Shown: positions 42,614-51,832 of the stretch, piece after piece | Position numbering within the stretch: position 1 is the first letter of the stretch | Layout of the letters: each line of letters opens with the position of its first letter | Assembly (NCBI RefSeq): GCF_013364195.1 | Contig: NZ_CP054918.1 | Coordinates: 7,057,001-7,121,000 of the forward strand | DNA from: Streptomyces sp. NA04227 | Lineage (GTDB): Bacteria; Actinomycetota; Actinomycetes; Streptomycetales; Streptomycetaceae | DNA length: 64,000 bases | Direction of reading: 5' to 3' | Notes under the pieces: generated by a model | The model's database searches: none | Told to the model about the DNA's origin: nothing | What the model saw: only the letters and a program-made list of their open reading frames with translations | Translations under genes and position numbers: made by a program

Positions 42614-43102
42614 ATGCAGGCGGGGGTCATGACGAGGCAGATACGAGGAGCCGGTTCCACCGGACGACAGGGCGGGCGGCCACATCTGCCGCGCCCCGGG
42701 GGAACGGCACGGACCGACGGTCGTGCGGAGCTGGTAAGGACACTCAGACGCGCGGATCTACGCGCGGTGCCCGGTGTCCGGCGGGAGATACGCGAACTGG
42801 TCTCCGGCTGGGGCAAGTCGGCCACGGCCGACACCGCCGAGCTCCTGACCAGCGAACTGGTCACCAACGCCCTGGTGCACACCGAGGGGGACGCGGTCCT
42901 CACGGTGCGCCTGGAGGCTCACCAACTCCGAGTGGAGGTAAGGGACTTCGCCCGGCGCAGGCCGGAGCCGCGTGCGGCCAGGGCCGACCACGACACCAAT
43001 GGCCGGGGGCTGCACCTGGTGCGCTCGCTCGCGCGTTCCTGGGGCGTCGACCCGGACGGGCAGGGCAAGACGGTGTGGTTCGAACTCCGCGACGAAAGCT
43101 GA
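42614..43102 (+). CDS. Anti-sigma-factor-type ATP-binding protein (HATPase_c_2)
   Basis: A 162-residue GHKL ATPase of the RsbW/SpoIIAB-like group. The N-box is ELLTSELVTNALVHTEGD and the G-box is DTNGRGLHLVRSLARSWGVDPDGQGKTVWFEL. Such proteins bind or phosphorylate anti-sigma antagonists; Streptomyces carry dozens, often of unknown partner. The ATG at 42614 follows AGGAGGGA by about 11 nt; a longer version beginning near 42572 is in frame, so the N-terminus is uncertain. There is no sigma or antagonist gene beside it. Confidence 0.8.
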   Translation: MQAGVMTRQIRGAGSTGRQGGRPHLPRPGGTARTDGRAELVRTLRRADLRAVPGVRREIRELVSGWGKSATADTAELLTSELVTNALVHTEGDAVLTVRLEAHQLRVEVRDFARRRPEPRAARADHDTNGRGLHLVRSLARSWGVDPDGQGKTVWFELRDES

Positions 43103-43174
43103 CGGTTCCGCGACGGGGGCTCACCCGGGGAGCGAACTCCCGGGCGTGCGGCGGGACTTGCACCGCATGGCGAA

Positions 43175-43220
43175 CGCGGCGCGGCCCCGGCACCTGGTGA
43201 GGTGCCGGGGCCGCGCCGCG
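43175..43220. terminator. Strong bidirectional terminator hairpin
   Basis: A perfect 21-bp stem (43175-43195 with 43200-43220) and GGTG loop lie between the convergent ATPase and DUF2637 genes. Confidence 0.8.
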
Positions 43221-43239
43221 TGGTGCGAGTCGTGAGCGC

Positions 43240-44271
43240 TCAGGCCCACTGCTGCTCGAGGTCCTTCAGCTTGCGCTCAAGGGAGTCGAGGCGCGGCAGG
43301 GCCATTGTGTCGTCCTCCGCGGTGAGATCGACGACCGGCGTGGTGCTCTTGCCGCTGCCGACCGCGGCCAGCGAGGCGCGGGCACGCACCGGGAGTTCGG
43401 GCGCCACCGGAGCGGCGGTCTCGGGTGCCGCGGCGCTCGTCTGCGGCAGTTCGACCTGGCGGCCGCCACGGCCGCCACGGCCTCCGCGCCCGTAGCGGCC
43501 GAGGGCCTTGATGTGGGCCTTCTGGAGCTTCTCGTGGTCGCGGCGCTGCTGGCGCTCCTGCTCCTTGATCTTGCGTTCGTCGCGCACCTCGTCGACGGCC
43601 TCGTCCAGGGTGCGGACGCCTTCGAGCAGCATGAGCGACCAGGCCGCGTAGGTCTCCCGCGGCGCGCGCACCCAGCGCACGATGCGGATCTGCGGCAGCG
43701 GACGGGGCACCAGGCCCTTCTCACGCAGAGCCGCCCGGCGGGTCTGCTTCAGCGCGCGGTCGAAGAGGACGGCGGCCGACAGCGACATACCGGCGAAGAA
43801 CTCCGGAGCGCCCGCGTGCCCGGCGCCGCGCGGCGCGTGCACCCAGTTGAACCAGGCCGCGGCACCCGCGAACGTCCACACCAGGAGCCGGGAGCCGAGC
43901 GCCGCGTCACCGTGGCTGGCCTCGCGCACCGCGAGGACCGAGCAGAACATCGCGGCGCCGTCGAGTCCGAACGGGACCAGGTACTCCCAGCCGCCGGACA
44001 GGTTCAGGTTCTGCTGCCCGAAGCCGACCAGGCCGTGGAAGGACAGCGCGGCGGCGACCGCGGCACAGAGGAAGAGCAGCACGTACGAGAAGCCCGCGTA
44101 CAGCGTCTCCTTGCGGCGGCGGCGTTCCTCGCTGCGCTCCCAGGAGTCGTCCGCGCCGGTCTGCTTCGCGCTCGACGCACCCCGTGCCCGTACGTGTACC
44201 GCCGCCGCGACGCCGACGCCGAGGGTGGCCCCCGGCACCAGCCAGTACAGCGCCATGTCGTTCAGAGTCAT
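43240..44271 (-). CDS. DUF2637 domain membrane protein
   Basis: A 343-residue protein. About five hydrophobic helices fill residues 1-195 (YWLVPGATLGVGVAAAV, YAGFSYVLLFLCAAVAAALSF, YLVPFGLDGAAMFCSVLAV, LVWTFAGAAAWFNWV, FFAGMSLSAAVLF). The pattern GLDGAAMF followed by WFNW is the DUF2637 mark. A cytoplasmic tail of 150 residues is charged and includes a coiled-coil part (ERQQRRDHEKLQKAHIKALG). DUF2637 proteins are known mainly from actinomycete integrative elements and plasmids, but chromosomal copies exist. The start is ATG at 44271. Confidence 0.85.
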   Translation of the reverse strand: MTLNDMALYWLVPGATLGVGVAAAVHVRARGASSAKQTGADDSWERSEERRRRKETLYAGFSYVLLFLCAAVAAALSFHGLVGFGQQNLNLSGGWEYLVPFGLDGAAMFCSVLAVREASHGDAALGSRLLVWTFAGAAAWFNWVHAPRGAGHAGAPEFFAGMSLSAAVLFDRALKQTRRAALREKGLVPRPLPQIRIVRWVRAPRETYAAWSLMLLEGVRTLDEAVDEVRDERKIKEQERQQRRDHEKLQKAHIKALGRYGRGGRGGRGGRQVELPQTSAAAPETAAPVAPELPVRARASLAAVGSGKSTTPVVDLTAEDDTMALPRLDSLERKLKDLEQQWA

Positions 44272-44602
44272 CCGGGGTCCCTCGCAAGGCAGTAGGACGT
44301 ATCGGGCGTCATGGTGGCCCATCTGCCGCCGCCGCCGGAGGCTTTCGGCCAAGTGCACGCCGAATGGAGTGGAAGCAGCGGGGAATCACTCGAACTCCCG
44401 CTCGCACGGGGAGAGTTGAGTTCGATCAAGAGTACACGCAGGAGTGACCCCGATCGCACATGTGTGACGGGCGGACCGTTTCGGCAGACAAGAGGGACGG
44501 CCGAGGGCGTACGAATCGAGCCGACGGCCGGAACGTGTACCGCCAAGCGGTGGGGATAGGCCAGTCGCGGTAGCGGCCGAAGTCGCGTGCGGGGAGGTCC
44601 CG
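44272..44602. other. Intergenic region upstream of the DUF2637 gene
   Basis: These 331 bp lie between two minus-strand genes. The promoter of the DUF2637 gene should be here. A locally A+T-richer patch at about 44415-44435 is present, but no convincing hexamer pair, terminator or gene was recognised. Confidence 0.35.
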
Positions 44603-45475
44603 TCAGCCCGCGAGGGCGGCCGAGCGGGTGCGGCGGGCGAGCCGTTCCGCGTCGCAGATACGCGGGCAGGTCTGGCAGATCTCTTCGGGGCGCAGGGTGT
44701 AGAAGAGGCAGCAGGTGATCCGGTCCCGGGTGAGCTCGGGCGCCCGGCCGGGGGCCGCGGGCAGTTCGCGGAAGGCGGCCGAACCCGCGTAGGGGAGGGT
44801 GCCGCCCGGCAGCAGCAGGGTCAGCTCCTCGCGGGCCCGCTGCTCCTCGCCGAGCATCCGGCCGAGCGTCCACAGCCCGTCGGTGATCTCGTCGGTGGCC
44901 GTGCCCCACAGCGACCTGCCGCGGCGGCGCATCAGGGGGCCGAAGCGGTCGAGCAGCGGGGTGAGGTGCTCGGTGAGCGCCGCGAGCAGTTCCGTGCGCA
45001 GCGCCTCCTCGTCGGCGACCACCCGGGCCCCCGGCTGGTGCGCTGCCGGATCGTCGGGCAGACAGGCGAAGGATCCGGTCCGCAGGGCCAGGTGCCCCTG
45101 CTCACGGTGGAAGGTGACCTCCGACACCGGCAGGCGCGGCACACGGCGGTCCAGGAACCAGGGCACGGTGAGCAGCAGACAGCCGTACCAGGCATAGCGG
45201 TGCAGGCCGAAACCGGCGATCACGTCGGGCCGTCCCTGCTGTCCGTAGTCGCGCCGGATCTGTGCCGCGTCCCAGGCGAGATACGTGTCCAGGGCCGCGC
45301 CGCCCGCCGCCAGCTCGGCGACGGTCACCCAGCCCGGGCCCTCCGGCAGCCGTTCGTCCTCGGCGAGCTCGGTCACACGCAGCCAGGGGCACACCTCGTC
45401 GAGGCGTGCGTAGGCGTGCGACAGTGCGGTGCGGTGAGCGGGGGCGGAGCGGGACACGGTGACGTCCTGGGGCAT
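44603..45475 (-). CDS. FhuF-like ferric iron reductase, (2Fe-2S)-binding
   Basis: A 290-residue protein of the FhuF siderophore-iron reductase family. The C-terminal cysteine cluster CCLFYTLRPEEICQTCPRI (CC-X10-C-X2-C) is the 2Fe-2S site that defines the family. The upstream body, with WVTVAELAAGGAALDTYLAW and HRYAWYGCLLLTVPWFLD, matches actinomycete members. It should release iron from ferric siderophores in the cytoplasm. GAGGACAGC precedes the ATG. A likely iron box lies 29 bp upstream of the start, so it is probably repressed by a DmdR/IdeR-type regulator in iron-rich conditions. Confidence 0.87.
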   Translation of the reverse strand: MPQDVTVSRSAPAHRTALSHAYARLDEVCPWLRVTELAEDERLPEGPGWVTVAELAAGGAALDTYLAWDAAQIRRDYGQQGRPDVIAGFGLHRYAWYGCLLLTVPWFLDRRVPRLPVSEVTFHREQGHLALRTGSFACLPDDPAAHQPGARVVADEEALRTELLAALTEHLTPLLDRFGPLMRRRGRSLWGTATDEITDGLWTLGRMLGEEQRAREELTLLLPGGTLPYAGSAAFRELPAAPGRAPELTRDRITCCLFYTLRPEEICQTCPRICDAERLARRTRSAALAG

Positions 45476-45503
45476 GGCGCTGTCCTCGTAGACGTGATCG
45501 TCA

Positions 45504-45522
45504 ACAGGTAAGCCTTACCTTA
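45504..45522 (-). promoter_or_regulatory. Iron box (DmdR/IdeR operator)
   Basis: On the minus strand the 19 bases TAAGGTAAGGCTTACCTGT match the actinobacterial iron-box consensus TTAGGTTAGGCTCACCTAA at 14 of 19 positions by my count, including the AGG and ACCT cores. It sits 29 bp upstream of the FhuF-like gene. Confidence 0.7.
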
Positions 45523-45677
45523 CCCATAATTCTCGTGGTGTGACCTTTCGGGGGCCTGCGCCTATCGTTCTCGCGTGCGGCGGCCACGGTCGCGAGCCCG
45601 GCCGAGGAGGCCGGAGCGCAGCGCACGGAGTGTGCGGAGTACGGAGTACGGGACCGGGCGACACCGAGGAGGGCCGC

Positions 45678-46646
45678 GTGGAGAAGGCAGTCGCGTACGG
45701 CGCCGGTGCCACTCGTGGTCCCTCGGGGGCCGGGATGGACGGTGTGAGCGGGCCCGGCGGCATCGCGGGGACGCCGGTCGCGGGACTCGCGGCGGTTCCT
45801 TCGCCGGAGGCCTCCGGCGCCGATGAGAGTCGGTACCGTCCGGTCGGACGTGTCCCCACCCAACCCGGCCCGGCGCAGGACCAGGTTCCGCTCCAGGGCC
45901 GGACGCCGCGTCGCGATCAGGTACCGGCGCAGCCGACCCCGACCCCGACCCCGACCCAGCCCCGGACCCCGACCGAGGGCGGGGCCGCGCCGGGAGCCGA
46001 TGCCGAGTCCCCCCGTCGTGTCGTACGGCGGAACTCGGTGCGCGGGCAGATCCTGGACGCGCTCCGAAGTGCGCTGGTGGAAGGGGAGTTGCTGCCCGGC
46101 CAGGTGTACTCGGCGCCCGCGCTCGCGCAGCGGTTCGGTGTCTCGGCGACCCCGGTGCGCGAGGCCATGCAGCAGTTGCACACGGAGGGCGCCGTCGAGG
46201 TGGTGCCCAACCGCGGTTTCCGGGTGCTGGAGCGCACGCCGCGTGAGCTGACCGAACTGGCCGAGGTGCGGGCCCTGATCGAGGTGCCGGTGATGCTGGA
46301 CCTTGCTCACAGCGTCCCCGCCGAGGACTGGGCCTCGCTGCGTCCGCAGGCGGAGGCGACCGTACGGGCCGCCGCCCGGGGCGACTTCGCCGGGTACGCC
46401 GAGTCCGACCGGGCCTTCCATCGCGCCATGCTCTCGCTCTCCGGCAATCTGCAACTGGTGCAGGTCGCCGAGGATCTGCACCGGCGCGCCCAGTGGCCGC
46501 TGGTCAGCGGCCCGAGCCCGCGCAGGCGCGCCGATCTGCTCGCCGACGCCTCCGAGCACACCGCCCTGCTCGACGCCCTGGTCGCCCGTGACCTGCGCGT
46601 GGTGCAGGAACTGGTCCGCGAGCACTTCGCGGGCGCGGCGGGCTGA
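45678..46646 (+). CDS. GntR-family transcriptional regulator (FCD type)
   Basis: A 322-residue regulator. The first 120 residues are disordered, with a Pro/Thr run (PAQPTPTPTPTQPRTP). The GntR winged helix is SVRGQILDALRSALVEGELLPGQVYSAPALAQRFGVSATPVREAMQQLHTEGAVEVVPNRGFRV. The C-terminal FCD domain is all-helical (LAEVRALIEVPVMLDLAHSV, DFAGYAESDRAFHRAMLSLSGN, HTALLDALVARDLRVVQELV), where a metal and acid ligand usually bind. The GTG at 45678 follows GAGGAGGG. Its targets are unknown; the ceramidase gene lies 320 bp downstream. Confidence 0.85.
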   Translation: MEKAVAYGAGATRGPSGAGMDGVSGPGGIAGTPVAGLAAVPSPEASGADESRYRPVGRVPTQPGPAQDQVPLQGRTPRRDQVPAQPTPTPTPTQPRTPTEGGAAPGADAESPRRVVRRNSVRGQILDALRSALVEGELLPGQVYSAPALAQRFGVSATPVREAMQQLHTEGAVEVVPNRGFRVLERTPRELTELAEVRALIEVPVMLDLAHSVPAEDWASLRPQAEATVRAAARGDFAGYAESDRAFHRAMLSLSGNLQLVQVAEDLHRRAQWPLVSGPSPRRRADLLADASEHTALLDALVARDLRVVQELVREHFAGAAG

Positions 46647-46780
46647 GTCTCTCCGGGGCACGCCGCCGCCTCGCCGCCCCCGCCCTCCGCCGCTCGCGTC
46701 TCACCCTCGCCACTGTTCGAGCCCCTCGTCGGCTGCTTCCGTTGCTGGTCTTCTTCCCCTAAAACCTCGTGTCCGAAGTC

Positions 46781-46809
46781 TTGTCGTGGCCGGAAGTGGC
46801 ATGTACGAA
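46781..46809 (+). promoter_or_regulatory. Probable promoter of the ceramidase gene
   Basis: TTGTCG (46781-46786) and TACGAA (46804-46809) are separated by 17 nt, a fair housekeeping promoter about 155 nt before the ceramidase ATG. The rest of the 318-bp gap shows no gene. Confidence 0.45.
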
Positions 46810-46964
46810 TACAAAAAGCTGAACAAGATTCATCTTTGGGTTCTGGTCCGGGTTCGGGTTCTCGGGTGCTCGGCCATGGGCGCAGGTGCCTCGCGGCGAG
46901 GCTGAGCGCCGGCCAACTCCCTTTCCCTGCCCGGTACTTCACTCACGTGGTCGAGGAGACGCAG

Positions 46965-49049
46965 ATGGCGAGGAACGACCGTTCCGGACGCAGCAGGCGT
47001 ACGGTCCTGAAGGCGGGAGCCGGCACGGGGATCGGCCTCGCGGCCGGGGCCGTGGCGGGCACGGTGCCCGCGCGGGCGCAGACGCGCGGCGGGGCACCGG
47101 AGGCCGCGGCGGGCGAGGGCGGGTATCTGGTGGGCCGCGGCATCGCGGACGCCACCGGTGAGATCGCCGAGGTGGGCCTGATGGGCTACGGGCGCTTCGA
47201 CCAGCAGGCCGAGGGGCTGCACACCCGGCTGCGGGCGCGCTCGTTCGTGGTCGTCGACCGGGCGAGCGGCAGCCGGGTCCTGCTCTGTGTGGTCGACTCC
47301 CCGATGATCTTCGAGAGTGTGCACCAGGCCGTACTGCGTGAACTCCAGGCGCGCTTCGGCGAGTTGTACACCCACCGGAACGTGATGCTGACCGCCACGC
47401 ACACCCACGCGGGCCCCGGTGGCTGTTCGCACCACGTCCTGTACAACCTCACCACCTTCGGCTTCCACGAGAAGACCTTCCAAGCGGTGGTGGACGGCAT
47501 CGTCGAGTCGGCCGAGCGCGCCCACGCCGACCTCGCCCCGAGCCAACTCGTCCTGACGCACACGGAGTTGACGGATGTCAGTGCCAACAGGTCACGGGCG
47601 GCGTTCGAGCGGAACAAGGCCGACATCAAGCGGTACTTCCCGGACGCCATCGACCCGCTGAGCACGCTGCTGCGCGTCGAGCGCGACGGCGAGGCGGTCG
47701 GCGCCGTCAACTGGTTCCCCGTGCACGGCACCAGCATGTCCGGGGACAACCGCTACGTCAGCGCCGACAACAAGGGCTGTGCGGCCCACCATTGGGAGCG
47801 CGAGGTGGCGGGCGTCGACTACCTGGCGGACGGCCCGCCGGCCTTCGTCAGCGCCTTCGCACAGACCAACAGCGGCGACATGTCACCCAACACCGACCTC
47901 CAGCCGCCCACCACTCCGGCCGACTTCGCGCGGACACGGCAGAGCGGACTGCGCCAGTACGAGGCGGCGGCGGGCCAACTGACCGACCGGGGAAGGGAGA
48001 TGACCGGGCCGGTCGACGCACGGCTCGTCTATGTCGACCTGTCCGATGTGGTGGTGCGGCCGGAGTTCACCGGCGACGGGCTCTCGCACCGGACCTCGTC
48101 CCCGTGCATCGGTGCCGCCATGGCCGCCGGCAGCGTCGAGGACGGCCCGGCCTTCCCCGGCTTCGCCGAGGGCGAGAACCCCTTCTGGGACGCGGTCAGC
48201 GACTCCCTCGTCTACGAGGCCTCGCCCGCCCTGAAGGAGGCGCAGGCGCCGAAGGGCATCTTCGTTCCGGTCGGCGAGATCAACAAGGTCTGGCCGTGGG
48301 TGCAGGAGCAGGTGCCCGTACAGCTCGTGCGGATCGGGCGGTTGTACCTGATCGGCATCCCCGGCGAGGTGACCATCGGCGCCGGGTACCGGTTGCGGAC
48401 GGCGGTGGCCGAGGCGGTGGGCGCGGAACTCGAGGACGTCCTGGTCGCCGGGTACGCCAACTCCTACATCCACTACGTGACGACGCCCGAGGAGTACGAC
48501 GCCCAGCACTACGAGGGCGGCAGCACCCTGTTCGGACGCTGGCAGCTCCCGGCGCTCACCCAGACGGCGGTGGAGCTGGCCGACGCCCTGCGCGAGGGAA
48601 GGGAGGTGCCACTCGGCCCTGTGGCCCCCGACCTCTCGAAGGGTCAACTCGCGCTCCAGCCCGGCGTGGTGCTCGACGCGCCTCCGCTGCTCAAGCGGTT
48701 CGGCCAGGTCCAGGTGCAGCCGCTGGAGACGTACGCGGCCGGGCAGCGCGTCGAGGTCGTGTTCGTCGGCGCGCACCCGGGCAACGACCTGCACCGCGGC
48801 GGCACCTTCCTGGAGGTGCAGCGCCTCGCCGACGGCGACTGGCGGACGGTGGCCGACGACGGCGACTGGTCCACCAGGTTCCGCTGGCAGCGCGACGGCA
48901 TCGCCGCCTCCAAGGTCACCGTCACCTGGGACGTCCCCGAGGGCACGACTCCCGGCAGCTACCGGGTGCGTTACCACGGCGAGGCGAAGCCGCTCATCGG
49001 GAAGATCGAGTCGTTCAGCGGGACTTCGGCGATCTTCCGAGTGCGCTGA
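46965..49049 (+). CDS. Secreted neutral/alkaline ceramidase
   Basis: A 694-residue neutral-ceramidase-family amidase that splits ceramide into sphingosine and fatty acid. A twin-arginine-type signal (SRRTVLKAGAGTGIGLAAGAVAGTVPARAQ) directs export. The mature part starts with YLVGRGIADATGEIAEVGLMGYG. The zinc ligands are in ATHTHAGPGG, and the nucleophile Ser is in QTNSGDMSPN, matching the known active site of the Pseudomonas enzyme. A C-terminal immunoglobulin-like domain ends with SYRVRYHGEAKPL. GAGGAGAC precedes the ATG at 46965. It is monocistronic, closed by a strong hairpin. Confidence 0.92.
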   Translation: MARNDRSGRSRRTVLKAGAGTGIGLAAGAVAGTVPARAQTRGGAPEAAAGEGGYLVGRGIADATGEIAEVGLMGYGRFDQQAEGLHTRLRARSFVVVDRASGSRVLLCVVDSPMIFESVHQAVLRELQARFGELYTHRNVMLTATHTHAGPGGCSHHVLYNLTTFGFHEKTFQAVVDGIVESAERAHADLAPSQLVLTHTELTDVSANRSRAAFERNKADIKRYFPDAIDPLSTLLRVERDGEAVGAVNWFPVHGTSMSGDNRYVSADNKGCAAHHWEREVAGVDYLADGPPAFVSAFAQTNSGDMSPNTDLQPPTTPADFARTRQSGLRQYEAAAGQLTDRGREMTGPVDARLVYVDLSDVVVRPEFTGDGLSHRTSSPCIGAAMAAGSVEDGPAFPGFAEGENPFWDAVSDSLVYEASPALKEAQAPKGIFVPVGEINKVWPWVQEQVPVQLVRIGRLYLIGIPGEVTIGAGYRLRTAVAEAVGAELEDVLVAGYANSYIHYVTTPEEYDAQHYEGGSTLFGRWQLPALTQTAVELADALREGREVPLGPVAPDLSKGQLALQPGVVLDAPPLLKRFGQVQVQPLETYAAGQRVEVVFVGAHPGNDLHRGGTFLEVQRLADGDWRTVADDGDWSTRFRWQRDGIAASKVTVTWDVPEGTTPGSYRVRYHGEAKPLIGKIESFSGTSAIFRVR

Positions 49050-49124
49050 ACGCTCGTCCGAAAGCCGACCAGAACGCCCACCCGACAGCCGGACGGAGAG
49101 TCCGGCCCGCGTGGGCGGCCCCGA

Positions 49125-49179
49125 GGCCCGTGCCCGCTGTCGCCCCGCCCCCCGTCCGGGGCGACAGCGGGCACGGGCC
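49125..49179. terminator. Strong bidirectional terminator hairpin
   Basis: A perfect 23-bp stem (49125-49147 with 49157-49179) with a 9-nt loop lies between the convergent ceramidase and TPR genes. Confidence 0.82.
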
Positions 49180-49210
49180 GTTGGTGGGTGTGGGGCCGTC
49201 CGCCCCGCCC

Positions 49211-50038
49211 TCAGGCCGTCGCCGCCGGTGGCGCCAGTTGTCCCGCGAGCCAGACCGGGACGCCGCCGAGCAGCCGCAGCAGGCGCTTCGCCTCGGCACG
49301 CAGGCGGGTCGCCTCGGGCTCCGACTCGACCTCGGCCAGGGCGGCGAGCGCGGGTGCCGCGCCCACCAGGTAGCCGAGTTCCTCCCGGATCCGCAGGGAC
49401 TCCGCGAAGCCGTGCCGTGCCTCCGCCAACTCGCCCTCGCGCAGGGCGATTCCGGCGAGGTGGCGCCAGGTGAAGGAGAGCAGGAGCTCGTCGCCGTGGG
49501 CGGTCGCGCCCGCGTGGGCGCGCCGGTACGCGGCCCGTGCCGCCTGCCGGGAGTCGCCGAGGTTCTCGGCGATGAGCCCGCGCCGGAAGTCGAGGAGGGC
49601 GCGGCCGCGCGCCCCCGGGGCGATGAGCGCGGCGGCCCGGCCGAGCGCCGCGCGGGCCTCGTCGGAGCGGTCGCGTACGCCCATGAGCGTGGACGCGTAG
49701 GCGAGATGGCCGCGTTCGCAGGCCGCCGCGCCGCGTTCGTCGTCCTCGCGGGCCACCGCCTCCGCGAGTCTCAGCGCGTCCTCGGCCTCGCTCCAGCCCT
49801 GCATCGTGTACAGGCAGCGCTCCACCAGGAGCGAGGCGCGGTGCAGCGCGGCACCGGGCTCGCGCGCCGCGGAGGGTTCCAGCAGCGCCGCGGCATCCGC
49901 CCAGCAGGCCCGGGAGCGCAGCCGCCATACCGCGGTCTGGAGTGGATCGTCGCTTGCGGTCGTTCCATCACCAGACAGGGCGGTATACGCCACGTTGGGC
50001 CTCCCGAACGTTGCCTCGGCATCGAGTCGTGGCGGCAT
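49211..50038 (-). CDS. TPR-like helical repeat protein
   Basis: A 275-residue all-helical protein made of tetratricopeptide-like pairs: AALHRASLLVERCLYTMQGWSEAEDALRLAEAVAR, RGHLAYASTLMGVRDRSDEARAALGRAAAL, RRGLIAENLGDSRQAARAAYRRAHA and WRHLAGIALREGELAEARHGFAESLRIREELG. No other domain is present, so it is probably an adaptor or a regulator fragment of unknown partner. It is 84 bp beyond the PucR gene on the same strand, and may be co-transcribed with it. Confidence 0.75.
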   Translation of the reverse strand: MPPRLDAEATFGRPNVAYTALSGDGTTASDDPLQTAVWRLRSRACWADAAALLEPSAAREPGAALHRASLLVERCLYTMQGWSEAEDALRLAEAVAREDDERGAAACERGHLAYASTLMGVRDRSDEARAALGRAAALIAPGARGRALLDFRRGLIAENLGDSRQAARAAYRRAHAGATAHGDELLLSFTWRHLAGIALREGELAEARHGFAESLRIREELGYLVGAAPALAALAEVESEPEATRLRAEAKRLLRLLGGVPVWLAGQLAPPAATA

Positions 50039-50122
50039 CTCAGCATGGAAAAGCGGGCCAGGCCAGGGGGCTGGGTGAAAAAGTTCACAAAGTATCCGGA
50101 CGGTGCCGGTTGCTTTTGGACT

Positions 50123-51832
50123 TCAACTCATGCGCAGAGCAAGGAAGAAGTCCAGCTTGTCCTCCAGACGTGCCAGGTCACGGCCGGTCAACTGCTCGAT
50201 ACGGCCCACTCGGTAGCGCAGTGTGTTGACGTGCAGATGAAGCCGCGCCGCACACCGCGTCCAGGAGCCGTCGCAGTCCAGGAACGCCTCCAGGGTGGGC
50301 ACGAGTTCGGCACGGTGCCTGCGGTCGTAGGCGCGCAGCGGGTCGAGCAGCCGGGCGGTGAAGGCGCGGCGCACATCGTCCGGTACGAACGGCAACAGCA
50401 GTACGTGGGAGGCCAGTTCCTGGTGTCCGGCGGCGGTGACCCGGCCCGGACGCGCGGCTGCCACCCGGCGGGCGTGCCGCGCCTCCTCCAGGGCGCCGCG
50501 CAGCCCCTCCGCCGAGTGCACGGCGGCGCTGACCCCTATGGTGAGCCGCCCGTCCTCGGCGAGCCCCGCCGCGAGCGGCCCGCTCACCGCGCTCAGCAGC
50601 GTCCCCGCGTGCAGGCCGGAATCCGACTCCTCGCCGCCGCGCCCGGACAGCGGCACCAGCGCGACCGCCTCCCCGTCCGTGTGCGCCACGGCCAGCCGGT
50701 CGCCGCGCTCAGTGCCGCCGGGCGCGGGCGCGTCCGGCAGCGTCTCCTCAAGGAGCGCCTGCGCCACCGGACCGCAGTCGATGTCCCGTGCGCCCGCACC
50801 GCTCCCGTCGTCCCCGGTGCCCGCGTCCCCGGCGGGGGAGTCCCACTCGACACGGGCGACCACGACCTGCCAGTGCGGTGCGGCGCCGACCCCGGGCAGC
50901 AGTACCGGGGCCGCGACCCGCAGCCGGGCCGCGATCTCCGCGGGCGGCGCCCCGGTCTGCACGAGGTCGAGGACCTCCTGGGCGAGGCGGCGGCGCACGG
51001 TGCGCGAGGCGTCCCTGCGGTCCCGTTCCACCGCGATGAGCTGGGTGACCCCGTGCAGCAGGTCGAGGCGTTCGGCGGGCCAGTCGGCCGCGTCCGCCCG
51101 CACCGCGAGCAGCCAGTCCGACAGCACGCTCTCACGTATGTCCCGTCCGGCGGTGTCGCTGCCGCGTACCGGGAACAGCGAGTACACGGTGTCGTCCACG
51201 GTCACCCGGTGCGGCGCCCGGTGCCCGGCACGAGCCGCGCGCAGGTGTTCCGCGGCCAGGCGCGCGCCGAGTTCGGGCGCGAGCGCGGGCCCGGCCGGCT
51301 GTGAACCGGCGATCAGGCGCCCCGCCGGGGAGAGCACCCAGGCGCGCAGGTCCAGGTCGGAGCCGAGCAGATCGAGTACGACCCCGGGGCCGCCGCCCGC
51401 CGGACCCGAGGAGATCATCCGTCGGTGCCGGTCCACCACGGCGGCCAGGTCGCCCGCGCGCTCGCCCGAGACCTGGCGTACGACATGCTCGGTGATCGTC
51501 GCGAACGCCACCGACTCGTGGACCGCGAACAGCGGGAGGCCGTGCCGCGCACAGGCCTGGACGAGGTCCTCGGGGATGTCGCCGAGTTCGGCCTCACCCA
51601 CGGCGAGCGCGGCGACCCGGGCCTCGACGAGGATCCGTACGAAGGGCTCGGAGTCCGCGGCCGCGTGCCGCCAGGCCAGGCCGGTGAGCACCAGCTCGCC
51701 GCCGGAGAGATAGCGGCTCGGGTCGCGCAGGTCGGTGGTCATCACCCCGCCGACCGTGCGGTCGAGCTCGCTGCCGCCGCCGAGCAGCCTGAGGCCCAGC
51801 GCATCGGTGTCGAGCAGGGTGCGCAGCCGCAT
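50123..51832 (-). CDS. PucR-family purine-catabolism regulator
   Basis: A 569-residue PucR-type regulator. The N-terminal purine-catabolism domain covers residues about 1-125 (LRTLLDTDALGLRLLGGGSELDRTVGGVMTTDLRDPSRYLSGGELVLTGL). A GGDEF-like central domain with no catalytic motif follows. The C-terminal HTH_30 is FLDCDGSWTRCAARLHLHVNTLRYRVGRIEQLTGRDL. It is divergent from the xanthine dehydrogenase operon, the usual target of this family, and probably responds to a purine intermediate. The start is ATG at 51832. Confidence 0.92.
   Translation of the reverse strand: MRLRTLLDTDALGLRLLGGGSELDRTVGGVMTTDLRDPSRYLSGGELVLTGLAWRHAAADSEPFVRILVEARVAALAVGEAELGDIPEDLVQACARHGLPLFAVHESVAFATITEHVVRQVSGERAGDLAAVVDRHRRMISSGPAGGGPGVVLDLLGSDLDLRAWVLSPAGRLIAGSQPAGPALAPELGARLAAEHLRAARAGHRAPHRVTVDDTVYSLFPVRGSDTAGRDIRESVLSDWLLAVRADAADWPAERLDLLHGVTQLIAVERDRRDASRTVRRRLAQEVLDLVQTGAPPAEIAARLRVAAPVLLPGVGAAPHWQVVVARVEWDSPAGDAGTGDDGSGAGARDIDCGPVAQALLEETLPDAPAPGGTERGDRLAVAHTDGEAVALVPLSGRGGEESDSGLHAGTLLSAVSGPLAAGLAEDGRLTIGVSAAVHSAEGLRGALEEARHARRVAAARPGRVTAAGHQELASHVLLLPFVPDDVRRAFTARLLDPLRAYDRRHRAELVPTLEAFLDCDGSWTRCAARLHLHVNTLRYRVGRIEQLTGRDLARLEDKLDFFLALRMS

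Noticed and set aside
46716..46735. GTTCGAGCCCC resembling a tRNA T-arm
   Set aside because: No matching acceptor, D or anticodon arms could be formed around it.
47792..51304. A 1,170-codon plus-strand frame
   Set aside because: It crosses the ceramidase in the wrong frame and the TPR and PucR genes antisense, with no recognisable domain.
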